The notes: generated by a model not told the origin, from the sequence alone. Shown: positions 1 through 13,200, numbered from the stretch's first letter. The stretch: DNA of 64,000 nt from Cloeon dipterum (GCF_949628265.1 NC_088788.1:11532001-11596000), one strand, 5' to 3'. Numbers and translations are program-made.

Positions 1-754
1 GAACAATTAAGATGCGACTTGTTGGCTTCAGTGTCCGGCGAAAACTAATTTAAATTCAAAATCTCTCTCTGTTGCATTAACGAATTTCTAACAATCTCAT
101 GAATAACAATACCCTAGACTAAAAATGAAAAAGGAGTGGGAGCTCGGCTCCGCAACCACTACAAACTTAATTTTTGTGTTCTACAAAATGGCTTTGAAAA
201 AAATAAAAAATTTCAATATATTATTCATTTTCAAATTTGAGTTTAAATTCCAAAAATTAATTTTTTGACCTTGGCCTTTGACCTACCACCTTGAGATCAA
301 TATAAAAGTTGTTTGCCTCGTTGAGACGAGTTTACGGGTTTTTTAATTTTTAAGGACCACCCTGAGCAATGTTATAAAGTACTCAAAATTCCCAGATTTT
401 GACCTTTGAACGCCCGCAAAACCCGCAAAAATTGGAAATTAGGGGTTTTCTCAACTGTTTTGCGTGGGTCGCGGGTTTGAGGGTTGAACCCGCAAACCCG
501 CACCAAACCCGCGGGTGCGGGTCCAGATTTTGCAAATCCAATATGGCGGATTGCGGGTGCGGGTTGGCGTAGTGCGGGTTGGTGCGGGTGCGGGTTCAAA
601 TTTTGAAAAAGATATGGGTGCGGTTTGGGTGCGGTACGAAATAAGCGGGTTCGGTGCGGGTTTGGGTTGAAAATTTGTACCCGCGCAAAGCACTAATTTG
701 AGTGGCCAACCCTGAAAGTGGCAAGCCTAATCGGAACGATTTAATTTTCCGCAG
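1..754. other. Intron of the ZO-1 homologue, no exon seen
   Basis: AT-rich DNA upstream of the first visible exon. The acceptor ending this intron is the AG at 753-754. It contains the GC-rich degenerate repeat listed separately, and at 121-162 a ~40-bp motif that recurs at 34525-34565. I see no coding exon. Confidence 0.6.
411..690. repeat. Degenerate GGGTGCGGGTT-type tandem repeat
   Basis: About 280 bp built from short units such as GCGGGT, GGTGCGGGTT and their complement ACCCGC, in both orientations, so the left part can pair with the right part. It stands out from the AT-rich flanks. It lies inside an intron, ending about 65 bp before an exon. ORFs on the minus strand here are products of the repeat. 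Confidence 0.7.
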
Positions 755-3716
755 CAAATCGCGAGGCGGTGGAGGTAGCCAGTACTACTACAACGTGCCG
801 GCCGTCAGCAACGGCTCCCGACTGACCAACGGCCACCACCGTGGTGACCCCAGCAGCGGCCTCGACCTGGCCAACCGCGAGCAGCGGGGCAGCGCCTTCG
901 AGCTCTACCGAAAGCCAACTGATCCCAGAACTCCACCGGCATACATCGAGCATGGAATGCGGTATGGAGTAATTTCGGCTTCCCTAGGCACACTCATTTA
1001 ATCTCTTAATAATATTTTTCATTTATTTATACTAGAAACTGTAATAGACTGCATTTTATACATTAAACCTTAGCGGTAGAATTTGTTTTAGTTTTTTTTT
1101 ATTATTTATTTCATTTAGTTCAGTATTTTTTGTGCACTTTTGCTAGTTTTTAAAACAAATGTTACCATCTTCATTTTCATCCACCTTGCATAATATTTCC
1201 ATATGTACGATTTGACAAAATTAACACCTCATAACACACATTCATGTAATTTGTAATAAAAAATTGTGAGCTGAACCAATCAAAATTACCTGGTTGAAAC
1301 AGATCAGTTATTTTTATAGTTACCATTTTCAAATTTCGTAAACGCATCATTGTTTTAGATACAGGGAATAAAGACGTAACTTTCACTTTAGTTTTAAACG
1401 CTCTCAAACTGCCAGCTTTTGCTATGCTGAGTGACGAGATTCAAGGAATTTACAAACCCTGTTTTTCTCGATTTTCAATATTAAATTAAGCCAATTTTCA
1501 TGCTCAATCTCGCGGACAAACACTATTAAACTCACACAAACTAGTCTTAGAAAATGTACTGGCTATGTCTAACTCTGGTTTGTGGCACGCACTGCTCTCT
1601 ATCTTTCTCTCTGCTTCTCTGCTTGGCTTGGCTGCTGCTGGCTGTTTGGCCGCCGTAGGTGTGTTAGTCTGGTGTAACAGTGGCCGCTGGCCGCCCGCTT
1701 GATTGTCTCTCTGTCGTGGTTGTGGCACGCAGCTCGGGTCTGGTGGAGGTGGCCTCGGCCAAGAGCGTCATCGGCGCAGAAGGTGGCACCCTGTCCGACG
1801 CAGGTGTCTCTCTTCACGTGCCGCCCGGTGCTTTGCCCCCAGGCTGTCGAAAGGAGATCTTCTTCAGGGTGTGTCGCTCCGATGACCCCAACATCCTGCC
1901 CCCGCTCGACAAAGGTGAGGCCGCCGCCGTCGCGGATGAAGCGCCAATCCGCCACTCTCTCTCTCACGTTTTGTCCGCCAAAATCAGTTTATTTTTGTAG
2001 AAAGGAAAATTTTTCAACCAGTTTTTCAATAAAAATTTTATGAAGCCTGAAAGTATTATTTTTATCAGAATTTAAAATAACCTTTTTATTCATTTTGTTA
2101 TCTAGGCAGGTTGCCAGGTTTTTCAAGCAGATTTTTTGGTTTTTATCTCAAAATATGCAGCAACAGATAAGGCTACCGTGTTTTTCAAATTTTGGAATGC
2201 GCGAAAATGCACTTCTGTTTTACATGGTGGCAATAGGTCAACAATAAATAAATAAAATACCATTTTTTTCGAATTTTGCTACAAATATTTTGCGTCAAAT
2301 GAAATGGAGAGTCAAGAGCAATATTATACTATCTAGTGTTGGCCAAATTAGCCAGCTAGTTTTATCCGGCAGTGGTTAAAATCGAATTATACCATCAAGC
2401 TTTAGCTGGTTTTTACTGGTCTTTTTTACTGGTGCTTTTTTCCTCAAAATCAAAATTTGACCAATATATTTTGTTGACGGAGCGATAAAATGACCTTTTG
2501 TGTCATTAATTACTTGTTTATATGAACAATAGAGATATTTTTAAGTCCACATCACTATTACTCGACTTAGAATTTTGAAAATCGGGTTCAGAAAATGGTA
2601 AAACAAAATCAGATTTTTGTGAAATCCATTTCAATGCGTAAAATATTTAAAGTCTGAACTCAGGAGAGGCCTGTAAATAGTTTTTTAAATTGTTTAACTA
2701 CGAAATTCAGATAATCTGGAAATGGTTTAACCTGCTTTGATAATACTTTTGAGTTTTACCCATTATTGGGTGAATTAATTTTTCGCCCCTGGAAAAAGAA
2801 ACGAAAAAAGGACCTGATGACTTCAAAGAATTTTAAATCCACGTTTGTTATATTCCGTTGAAATAAAATGAGCATCCTTCTGGGACAAAATGTGATAGAA
2901 TTGATTAAAAATGGAGTTTTAATGTAATTAAAAGAAAATAACTAACTATTTAATTTGTAACTTGTTGCATGTCGTGTGTGTGTTTAACTAACATCATATC
3001 ATCCCTATGATATTCAATTTTTATGTGCACAAAACTATTTAAATAATTCACCTGATTTTAAAAATATAAACCGCAGATAATATTTTCAGCTTGTCTAAGA
3101 CTAGGAAAATTATACACTTCTATGGATAATGACCACTCAAGAATGTTGAATGAATTGGGCTGGAATTAATTTGAATATATAATTAAAAAATTTGAAAAAG
3201 AGATAGCATCTTTCATAATTATTTTCCAATCATGCTAGACATTTCTATGTTTAGTTTTATCTTTCTTGGGGCGTATGGAATGAAAAACAGACTTAATATT
3301 CTTTTTATGATGTAGACGTTATCATTTAAAATTGCTGAAACGCATTAAGAAAGTGTCCTTCAGCAGATTAAAACAGCCTTAAAAAATTGTCGACATTATT
3401 TTGAGTGGTTCTTGTCCTGAAATCCGCAAATAAAACTCATGTTACTCTTGCCACGTGCGCAGGTGAAGAGTTGCTGAGTCCGTTGGTGATGTGCGGTCCG
3501 CTGGGTCTGAAATTTCTGAAGCCGGTGGAGCTGAGTGTGCCTGTGAGTGTGTTGATGCAAGATGGCGAGGATGACGACGAGGAGCCGTGGAACCTTTCCC
3601 TGCGCTCGGGAGAGGTTGACGGCGCCCTGCAGCCGCACTGGTCGCCCAACCTGCAGATGAGCTCCGTGCCGCGGCGCAAGGGCTGCATGATCAGCGTGCT
3701 CGTGGACCATTTCTAG
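755..3716 (+). CDS. pyd: ZO-1 / polychaetoid homologue, C-terminal exons with ZU5 domain (5' partial)
   Basis: Membrane-associated guanylate kinase scaffold of epithelial junctions; only the C-terminus is in the window. Exons are 755-961, 1733-1914 and 3463-3716. Phases match at both junctions (codon CG|C, then G|GT). The first exon is Gly/Ser/Asn-rich linker followed by an ELYRKP motif. The second and third form a ZU5 domain: SGLVEV, a Gly-Gly-x-Leu core, IPPLDK-like ILPPLDK, then LLSPLVMCGP, GLKFLKPVEL, and a C-terminal SVLVDHF followed by TAG. ZO-1 proteins end in almost the same way (SVLIDHF), which makes the identification secure. The PDZ, SH3 and GuK exons must lie upstream of the window. 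The introns at 962-1732 and 1915-3462 hold AT-rich sequence without a feature I can name. An acidic insert DGEDDDEEPW lies between the ZU5 core and the end. Confidence 0.9.
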
Positions 3717-4153
3717 TGCGAATCGCTTAGGTTGTCCGAAATTGTTGCATTTTGCTCTCCCTCCTCGCCCCCCGACGGCCGTCTTCTTACTTTTTTACTC
3801 TTCTGCCATTTAATATAATATTTTTATTGTAAATAGACACACAATATTATAATTACTATGTATGCAATACTTCGTTTCAAATTAATTTAATCGGCCACCG
3901 AGCTTCATGACATTTCACGCGAGATAGAATATTTCTAGTTGCTCAGAAAGTTGTTGTTGCCTCTCAAGTTCAATCGGTGCAATACTTTGTTGCATATCTC
4001 TATTTAATATTATATTTGAGTTCCCGTTTTGGGAGTTAAGCGTCGTGCCCTGCTTGAGGAGCAACATTCTTGTGTATATATACTACGAAATCGAAAAACC
4101 AATCAGGCGAAGATTTTGTTTTTTGAAATCACTGCCGACTGCCGCGTTAGTGC

Positions 4154-4159
4154 AATAAA
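4154..4159 (+). terminator. Poly(A) signal AATAAA of the ZO-1 homologue
   Basis: AATAAA 438 bp after the stop codon; the intervening 3'UTR is AT-rich and has no ORF of note. Another AATAAA-like site follows near 4215, so the exact end is uncertain. Confidence 0.5.
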
Positions 4160-4247
4160 ATGCTAGAAATTTATTTGTGTATGAGAGCGCATTAAAATTA
4201 TAAATAATTGTACAAAATAAAAATCACCAGATTTAAATATATGTTGT

Positions 4248-4253
4248 TTTATT
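4248..4253 (-). terminator. Poly(A) signal AATAAA of the PEAK-like gene
   Basis: AATAAA on the minus strand about 260 bp after the stop codon at 4514. It lies within 100 bp of the plus-strand signal at 4154, so the two convergent genes probably end almost back to back. Confidence 0.45.
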
Positions 4254-4513
4254 ATATATATATATAAGAAATGCTTGGTTTTTAATTTAACAAATAGTTT
4301 CTCGTCTTTTAATTGTAATGTCAACAGTTCTCGTAAAAAGTACATCAAGAGATTTCAAAAAATATATAATACAGATCCATACAATGCTCTTACGAAAATA
4401 CTTCTTATTCCACCTCATGGCACCATTGTCGTTAGTTTAAGAACAGCAGTAGTTAGCAAAAATGCAAAACTCGGACGTGTTTGTTTGTACAGTACAATCA
4501 TTTACACAGAAGA

Positions 4514-7500
4514 TTAGTCAAGTTTGGCAGCCAGCGCGAGCCCGACCGCAGAAGCCTCCACCAGGAAACTGATGAACATCTCTTGAGCAATTGGCATTCG
4601 GCCGGCGCCTCTGTTCTGCGCCAGGCTCTGCAGGGCGGTGGCCCTCTCCAGGTCGAGCCACCGTTGGAGAGACACTTCGCGGTCGACCGGGGCCAGCTCA
4701 GGGCCCCACGCCTTCAGCTCCAGGTAGTTGAGCGAGCGGTCAAAGTCGGATGCGTCGAGCAGCGGCGCCAGGGCCGTGTCTGTCGGCGCCAGCAGCTGGC
4801 ACACGCGGCTCGCCACCGCGGGAAGGGAGCCGTTCGGTGCCACCTCTTTCTCGCACTCGACGCGTGGGCCGATTTCCGCAAGAGTGGCGTCCTAAGAATG
4901 ATTATTTCTGTTTATTTTTACAATCATTGAATATTTCCACAAATACTACCCGAATTTGATTTTTTTCTCTAATAAATTAAAAAAATTCTTAATTATTGAA
5001 CTCTCTGATTTTAGTGTTTTTAATCTGCTTGTCTAAAAGAATACTAATTAAAAAGGCCATTTTGATTTTCATATTTTCAGAGATTAACAAATTTACTAAT
5101 ACCATACTCATGCATTTTCTGGACTAGTTAAACATTGAAATTCAACCTTAAATTGGAACTATTAAAACTACAGATTTTTTTTAATTCAGATATTACTTAA
5201 CTGATTTTCAACATCCAAATCATAAGGTTTGATTAGAAAAATTATAATTAGGAATATAAAAATATATTCTCCTTTCCTCTTTTCTAAAGTTCTTAAATAA
5301 TTCTTAGACACTTTTAAGTAGCGCAAATTAATCCGAATCCCTTTGTTTTTCACTCATTCAGTCAAATACAGAAGATAATAATTACCTTTGGACGCGTGAC
5401 CCTGAACTGGTCCAGATTGGCAGCAGTGGCGCCTTCCTGCTGCATTTTCTTGAGCTCGGTGAGAATCTGCATGACCACCAGAGTCTTCTCGTCAACGTTG
5501 CGGCATTCGCCAGCGTAGCACGGAATGGAAACGGAAGTCACCTCAGCAGGCAGCGGTCTGGAGAGCCAAACGGACAGCAGCTGGGCCAGGGCTCGGTGGT
5601 TCGCACCCACCACGGCGCCATAGTTCTCCTCGAGGGAGCCCAGGATCACTGAGCGACGCCTCTTCAACGTTCTGCCATCCTAGAAAAAAACAGAAATAAT
5701 TTATTTCACTGAATTTAAAACATGATCAGTGAAAAAGTCAAAATTTACAAGCGAATGAGTCGCTGAATTGACGGCAAATCAAAAGCTAGTCGAGTCATAC
5801 ATGGCCTTAGAATAAATTACTCAAATTGGTTTGATGGTGAGATAAACTTACGCCAAATTGAACTGTCTCGTATTCCCCTTCATCTGGGCTGGTGGGGCTG
5901 GACTTTTCGGGCTGCTCCCTTGCGTTTCCACTCCTCTGCGCCTTACTGGCCGCAGCAGAAATCGCTACGCGACACTTGACCGAATCTGCATAGCAACAAG
6001 AGTTAGAGACCGATATTTAATTTGGCAATTGTCCCAGCGCATTACCAAGATTCGCGTAAATCGAGTCTTCCGGTTTGACTGCATTTGGGTCGCTGGCCCT
6101 CTCCCTCATTTGCAGCAACTGCATTGACTGAGGGGGAGGTGGACGGGCTGGTCGGTTGGCTGTGTTTTGCGGAAGTGACATGGTCCTCGGAGGCGGTGGC
6201 GGTCTCGGCCGAGCTAAAATTGAATAGATCACGCATGAATTGGTGAACTTTCATTAGGATAATTTGAAAATTAAGTGCAAGACCACTCTTGTTTCTAATT
6301 TTATTATTTTTTAAACACGAGACAAAATAATTGCTCAGACTTTCTTTTGCTAAAGGTTTCAACGACGTATTGCGCTTTTCAGAAAAAAATGCGGGTTTTT
6401 GCCAACCTTGCTTAAACATTGCATGTTTATTTCATACATCGGTTCCATGGCAATTGAAAACCCAAAAATATGGGAGATTGTCGCAAAATTCTCATTCTTA
6501 GTTAAAATATTGACTACTTCCATTGTCTAATCAAGAAAAAATAATGATGAGATTCTCCAGTAACAGTAACTGTGCAGCTGAGAAGGTCAAACGAAGGTTA
6601 CCAAGGGGCGTGGCTGCGTTGACATCCGTTGGGGTGGTGGGCGTTGTCGGGGTGGTAGGGGAAGTGGGGCTCTGCTCCATCCTGCTGACAACCTCGACCT
6701 GCCGTCCGTCCAGGTTGGACGGGTGGATGATTTCAGGTCGGCAGGGGCTCTCAGGCGACGACGGCGTGGAGGTGACGCTGGCGTTGCTGTCGGGCGAAGT
6801 GGCCCGCTCCTCCTTGCTGCCTTTCCTGAAGATGCGTTTCAGCGAGAAGCGGTTCACGTTCTTTTTGGACGCCTGCAGGACCGACCTGTCGATGCTGGTG
6901 ATGCTGCCGCGCCGCTGCAGCTCGTCGCCATTCTCCTCCGACTTGTCCTCTTTCTTGCTGCCCGGCGGCTTAGGCGCCTGCCGCTTCTTGATCGAGCCAA
7001 GTTTGGGTCTCGGCGAGAAAATGGGCGGCTTGCCGTCGATCGTGTAAGGCAGGCTTTTCGGGGTTTCGTATGATTCAGGGTCGCCCTGGATGGCAGGTGG
7101 CTCTGGAGTTGGAGGGGTTTGCGGGGTTGCAACGACAACTGTCTTTTGGCTTTCCTCCGACCTGACTGGCGTCACCGGGGTTGGAACCGGGATAGCCTGT
7201 TAAACAAAATGGTATTTTAAGTAAGCTTCTTGGATTATTTTGGAAATTCGATGTGGCAGAATTGATAGCAGGGAATGATCAGCACCTTAAATTTACTTTT
7301 TCAGTTGCTAATTCAGCACAAATTCAGTTAACTTTTCATTAAAGAGATATTCTAAGACACTTGGCAAATTATTTTGGAGTTAAACTTAAATTATAAAAAT
7401 AATTTGAATTAAAGACCAACCTGTTCAAGTTATGTAAGAAAGTAAATATATCTGTATTTTAGTTAAATACAACAAATTACTCAGCTAACTATAAGATTAT

Positions 7501-10265
7501 ATTTATGAAATTTATTTAATTTTTTATTCAAATAATACATATTAACTGCATTAGACTACGACTATAGTGCTTTGGAGAACCATTCTCTTTACTATTAGAA
7601 TTTTGCTTAGAAGCATAGCTAAATAAATCACGATAAAATCGCACTTTTAACTATCACGAATAGAATTTAACAAATTTTAACCAATATTATTAAGAACTGA
7701 ATTCTTACCATGGGTGTGGTTGAGTGGCGGCGTCCGCTGCTAGACACATTGGCCAGCACCAGCGACGCGGGTTTGGCAGGCACCTGCGGCCGTCCTAGCA
7801 TGTTGCAATGCAAAAAGGAAGTGCGTGCGTCGGCACTGCCTGGACTGGGCAGATTGGCCGGCCTGGGTGGCGGAGTTCTCATCTGCCGCACCGGCGACGG
7901 AGTTCTCACCCGAGGCACCGGCGGTGGAGTCCTCATCAGAAGCACCGGCAAAGGAGTTATCCCTTGCGGCACCGGTGGCGGAGTTTTCACCTGAGGCACC
8001 GGTGGAGGAGTCCTCATCGGAAGCACCGGAGAAGGAGTTTTCTCCTGCAGCACTGGTGGAGGAGTTTCCACCGGAAGCTCCGGCAAAGGAGTTTTCTTTT
8101 GCAGCACCGGCGAAGAAGTTTCCACCGGAAGCACTGGTGAAGGAGTTTTCTCCTGCAGCACTGGTGGAGGAATTTCCACCGGAAGCACTGGTGAAGGAGT
8201 TTTCTCCTGCAGCACCGGCGGCGGGGTGTTGGGCAGCATCGGCGGCAGGTCCTCCTCCGGCAGGGGAGAACTCGGAGGAGTCGGCGCCTTTCCAGGGTCT
8301 GTTTCCTTGGTGGCAGGTGTCAATTCCACCTCAACCTCCTGTGGCTGCGCTTCTTCTGGAGGATCGGAAACAACCTCCTCAGTCTTAGGCTCCTCGAGCT
8401 GTTCAATTGGCGCTTCCTCGGCCTTCATCACGATTTCACTGGCCGGGGGTGGCTGGCAGTCCGCCACATCGACCTTTGAGTCTTCTCCGTCTGGCTCTCC
8501 TGCCAATTCTCTAGGCTCTGAACAAATAAGAAATTAACTAATAAATGTAATGGAAATTGATCTCAAATTTTACGTTCTCGAACTTCAAAAAATTAGAAAT
8601 TACGTGAGCTTAACAGTTTACTGGCACACGCTAAAATTAATTATGTAGCCTTTCCAGCTTGTGATGCTAAGGCATTAAAAAATCTAGGTCATATGCTATG
8701 CACCATCCCAACAAGTTAAACGTGTGAAAAATTAGTACCTAGCTGTTTGAAAGGGTGTAGGGTGAGCGGCACAATTTCTGGGGCGTCCATGATCGGCCGC
8801 CTGGGCTGGATCACAACCCTGTCGCTGCTGACAGTCCACCTTCGGATTGGGGCGGCGGAGAGCTTCGTCCCATTCTTCCTCCTCCTCTCAAACTCGGGCT
8901 TTTTATTCAGTACATTATTTTTCAACGCGATGCACAAATCAGAGGCGACCTGCGATATTAAAATGTCAGACCTGCAGATAATCTCATCTTGATTAGCTAC
9001 CTTTCCAATGGGAGGCGGTCTCTGGTCCTTTTTGGACGGAAGAAGCGGACTCCGCGGTGGGGAAATCAAATCGACAGAGTCTTTGTGACGCAGAAAGGCT
9101 GGTGGTTTCTTCGCCTCGTCCTCTGAGAGGGTGGAGGCGTCGCTGTCGCTCGGCGTCAAAGAGAGGCCTACTTCTTCTATGGGCTTTGAGGGCACTTCAA
9201 TCTTGACAATGGTCGGTTCTGGCGCAACTTCTTTCTTTTCTTTCAGTGGGCTGATCTCTTTGATCGTCTTGACCAAGGCCGGCGCCGTCAGACGAGAAGA
9301 GGTGTCCTCGTGGCCCAGCGGCGGCCACCGCTCCTTTTTCTCCAACTTTTCAACTGTCGTGCAATTTTCCGGTGGGCGTGAGATTGGAAACGAGGCTGCA
9401 CCAAAAGAGAACCTTTCTTTTGGTGTGGGGGCGCAGATTGCGGTGGGCTTTGAGCCGAATGGAGTCACCGGCACAATAGGTACAGTGCTTTTGTGAACGA
9501 CGCTCTTGCCCAGTTCCAGCTTTTCAGACTTTGGTTTGCCATTGGTTGTGACCGAGTTTGTTATGTTCACGGTGATTTTGTTGCCGTTCGAGATGCCATT
9601 GGTGGCTGACGGCTGTGCCGCGGATGCTTTCAGTAAGTTTAAGTTGTCAGAGTTGAAGTCGGTGTTTTTGCGGGTTAGGTTTTGCAGAGCTTTGTCCTCA
9701 GCGTCGCTCAACTCCGGGACTGAAAAAACGCAGTCAACAGAACATGTTATTGCAAATTTTCTGATACAAAATGTAAATTTTCACAGCATTTTTAATATTG
9801 CAGCCATTTTGGCAAAATTAATAAAAAAAAAATCCGGAAAAATCGAGAGTAGCTCTTTAAGGACGGAAATTTTGGCCTAACTAGTTAAAAAGCTACTCAC
9901 AAGACGAATCGGGCAGGTCACTCTCGGAGGTAGACTCAAAGTTATCCTCGTCATCGGTGGACACGTCGCCGCCGTCGTAACCAATTATCTCAGCTTCCTC
10001 CTTCGGAAAGCAAACACCTGCGGGCTTTGGGGCCTTATTCTCAGGCCGTTTGCCCACGCCTTTGAGGATGCTCTGCAAAAGGGAAATTATTTCACCGAAC
10101 GAGGCTTTCCACTCGAGGGCTCACGTGTTGGGGCACGGCGGTTGGCGGGGGCGCCGGGGGTCGTGGCGGGGGCGCCGCGTGCTCCGTCTTAGGCTTGAAG
10201 CAGTTGGCACACATCTCGCGGCGCCAGGCGTTCTGCGAGAAGCGACCGCACGCCACCGCGGCCAT
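4514..10265 (-). CDS. PEAK1/Pragmin (NKF3)-like scaffold pseudokinase
   Basis: Nine coding exons, in order 10265-10125, 10072-9901, 9719-8739, 8517-7709, 7196-6602, 6213-6046, 5985-5852, 5679-5386, 4891-4514; 3672 nt, 1223 residues, all phases consistent. An in-frame TAG 15 nt upstream fixes the ATG. Residues 1-29 carry C6, C19, C22 in ACGRFSQNAW...CANCFKPK, like the N-terminus of PEAK1. Residues ~432-701 are a Pro-rich tandem repeat. Near 951 is EDSIYANLD and near 993 EYETV, both candidate phospho-tyrosine sites. The last two exons (1001-1223) resemble the PEAK C-lobe and flanking dimerisation helices: WGPEL followed by LQRWLDLERA matches the family pattern of a WGP turn followed by LQxWLDxxR. 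The HRD position reads AANLDQF and I find no glycine loop, VAIK lysine or DFG. By family knowledge it would act as a cytoplasmic Src/Crk/Grb2-type adaptor. Kinase activity is not expected. A 5'UTR exon begins at 10298 after a TTGCAG acceptor, so more 5' exons lie further up. Confidence 0.7.
7860..8260 (-). repeat. Coding tandem repeat in the PEAK-like gene (Pro-rich, ~9-residue unit)
   Basis: Units of about 27 nt in pairs (54 nt) encode variants of TPPPVLQEK and TPSPVLPVE, at least twelve units. The array is fully in frame. Antisense frames are open too because of the repeat. PxxP cores make SH3 binding plausible. Copy number is likely to vary between individuals. Confidence 0.85.
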
Positions 10266-10298
10266 CGTTGCTGCTGTCTAGTGGCTCGGAGGCGCTTG

Positions 10299-13200
10299 CT
10301 GCAACAGAAATAGATCGACAGAGATGAGCTTTTTTCCATCGGAAACGAGTCGAACGAGGGTTTTATTGCCGCGTGAAGAGCCGTTTGAGTGCAGGGAAAT
10401 AAGCACGCCGTCTGACAAACGTAATATGTGCGTATACATCGGAGGAAAGCAGCTAACGGTGCCGGGCAGAGAGAGAAGATAAAAGTGCTCGAGAGCACTT
10501 CGTGATATTGACTGTTTTTTGACGTTTTTATTGCTCGTAGTCAGACACCCTCTTTACTTTTTACTACTTTCATGATTTAACTCTACAAAATGTCATTGAG
10601 GTTTGGGCAATGATTTTGAAATCAAGCTTAGCTTTAAAAAAAGCTACAAATCAAGTTCATAATAGGTTACTTTTTTCTCAGACTAATACTAAAAATTTTG
10701 ATTGATAACTGGATGAATGGAAATAAAAAAGAACTAACGCCAAGGGAAAGGCATTAACACATTTAAAAGAAAAAGAAATACCATTTAAGATCTGGTTTTC
10801 ATCATTTTCCTTGAGCAAAACGGTGCCTTGAACGCCTGTTTTAATTAGTGCGAGTTCAGAGTGACGGGAAGTGACAGGTTCCTCGCAGTTAATCGCTTAC
10901 TAATTTGTGTTCACTTAAAAATGGGATAATTTAATTAGTTCATCATAAAGGAACCCACAAATCATTTTTATAGACGAAACAGTTAAAAGGACCTCTTTCC
11001 TAACAAATTTAATATTAATACTCTCCAACCCCAGCCGAGTCAAATCGCGTATGTTTAAATTTGAAATCGCCCGAAATAGCATCCAATAAGTCCAGATAAA
11101 AATAAACCGCAGGAACATACTACTCTTTCGAAACTACTTTCTGTCCAGGCTTTCCGAGATAATCAGGCCAGCAGGTCAAAGGTGCTAAATACTTATGTAA
11201 ACTAGCTGGTTCGCCCACGATACGAAATTAAAGAGCAGAAACCAAAATGGAATTGACCATTTTACATGGGCGTTCTGTTTGTGTCTTATTGGCTTTGATC
11301 TCATCTTACTTAATGGAGAGCCAGCCGGAATAACAGTAAAAGTTGCGCGAGTGACTCGGCAGCGCCGTATCTGCACTTTGTACTTTGCATTCATCCCGAG
11401 ATGTCAATTGAACTGCACATCAGTCCTGTTCTCACGCCACCGCCGCCACTGTAATTTCGCTAATCCACGCGCAAATCATTCATTTCGGAAATGCAATTAT
11501 CCTCGCATCTGCGTGCTGGTGGGGCGAAACGGGAATTCGGCGGAATCGCAGGCACAGGCTGCCGCGGGCATTCGCTTTTGTGCCAGAATCGCGCCGAAAA
11601 CGACTGCCTTTTGTCTCTCTGATTGTGAGCTGCGTGTGAAAATCATGCCATTGTGCGCAAATTGCGCCGAGTGCTGCGGTTTTTCGCCCCGAGAATAATT
11701 TACGCACACGCCCACACGTGCACTTGTCAAGCGGGCGGACGTCTTTCCAAACTCGAATGAATGGCTCACGCCTAATTAGCTGTATACAATCGATCGATTC
11801 TCTTTGGCCAGAGAGCGTGTATAAGAGTGCTAGCCGCTTTCGCCGTTTCGCACCTCGTGCAAAGTTGCAGCTTTCAGAAATGTTTAAGGGATTAAACTTC
11901 TAAGATTTTACCTCATGACCTCCGCGGTCTGACCCAAAACTTTCATTTGCACCCACGTTTAGTAGGATTTTACAAGCTTATAATAGTAAATAAGCTCATC
12001 GGAAAAAATTACAGAAATTTATTAAAAAAGGTGTGCTTTTATTTTTATTAGATATACATTTTAATCTGATTTTAGTTTTGGAAAAAATTCCACTCATTAC
12101 AATATATCAAATTCATTTATTCCTCTTCATACACAAAAGAATTTTAATGGGTCATTGCACGTTTATTGATCGAGCTCTTTTGTTGGAATGTCTTTGTTGC
12201 AATCCCATACACTATGTTTATCAAAATCTTTATTTCACAATGAAATACATTCAAATGCTTTTTGCGGGCTTGCCCTACACTAATGCGTCACCGCATCACG
12301 GGTTCAAAATAAAGGTGGAGCGTCGCACTGCTGGCGGTTTGATCATCCGCTTGTTGAAATATTTCAATACAGGAGGTACTTTCTTTCAAATTGAGGGTAC
12401 TCATTTCTATCCGAAATAATTTCAGTAATTTAAACATATAGTCCAGTGCACAATTTATTTAATTTAACAGCATATTTTACATCAGTATTAATTTTTGTTA
12501 CCGCGTTTTCAACTCAATTTTATTAGTAAACGTATTTCAACCAAGCTAGTAACTAACACTATCGAAATTTGTTATCTATCACAACCTTCCAACAGTGTCT
12601 CCCTTCTCCTGTTAGAACACAGATTTTTTAGCGAAACCAAACTCACAGAAGATTGATGCAGCAAATCCAGGAAAATCCTCGTTACTAATACGCAGAAACT
12701 AATCTCAGTTAATGTCGAAATTCAGATCTGTTAGCGACGAATTTTTTTGTTAGAAGTTGCTTCAAAGTTAGCAACTTTTTCAAATGGACAGACTTTTTGA
12801 AATCTGATTTTATTCATAGCGAGTTTTCCCAAAAACTATCATACACCGATAAAACGAGAGGAATTGAAATCTGCCAAAATGCTGTAATATTTTTGATAAA
12901 ATTGGCAAAATTTGAATTTTAACTGTATCAAGATCCTCTTAATTATTTCACATTGAAAAACAGATTGTTCAAACTAAAAATTTGATCTACTTCTTATTGC
13001 CTTGTACCAATCCATCACTTAAAGTAATTAAACAATTTTTAAAATCTGCGAGATTGAAGTGGTTGTATGAGACTTGACCGTTCATTTCAAGATATTTGTG
13101 CCATTTCAAAACGTTATTTAAATAAAAGATTTCCGTTCACCACCGTTGGCATCTTAACTGAATTTGCATGCTGAAACAAAAGCCGAGTGCAACTGTTTCG

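Noticed and set aside
7825-8388. Plus-strand ORFs over the Pro-rich repeat
   Set aside because: Antisense shadow of the in-frame repeat in the PEAK-like gene.
11279-11698. 139-residue ORF in the large non-coding stretch
   Set aside because: Complementary strand is equally open and the sequence has no recognisable domain; probably composition-driven.
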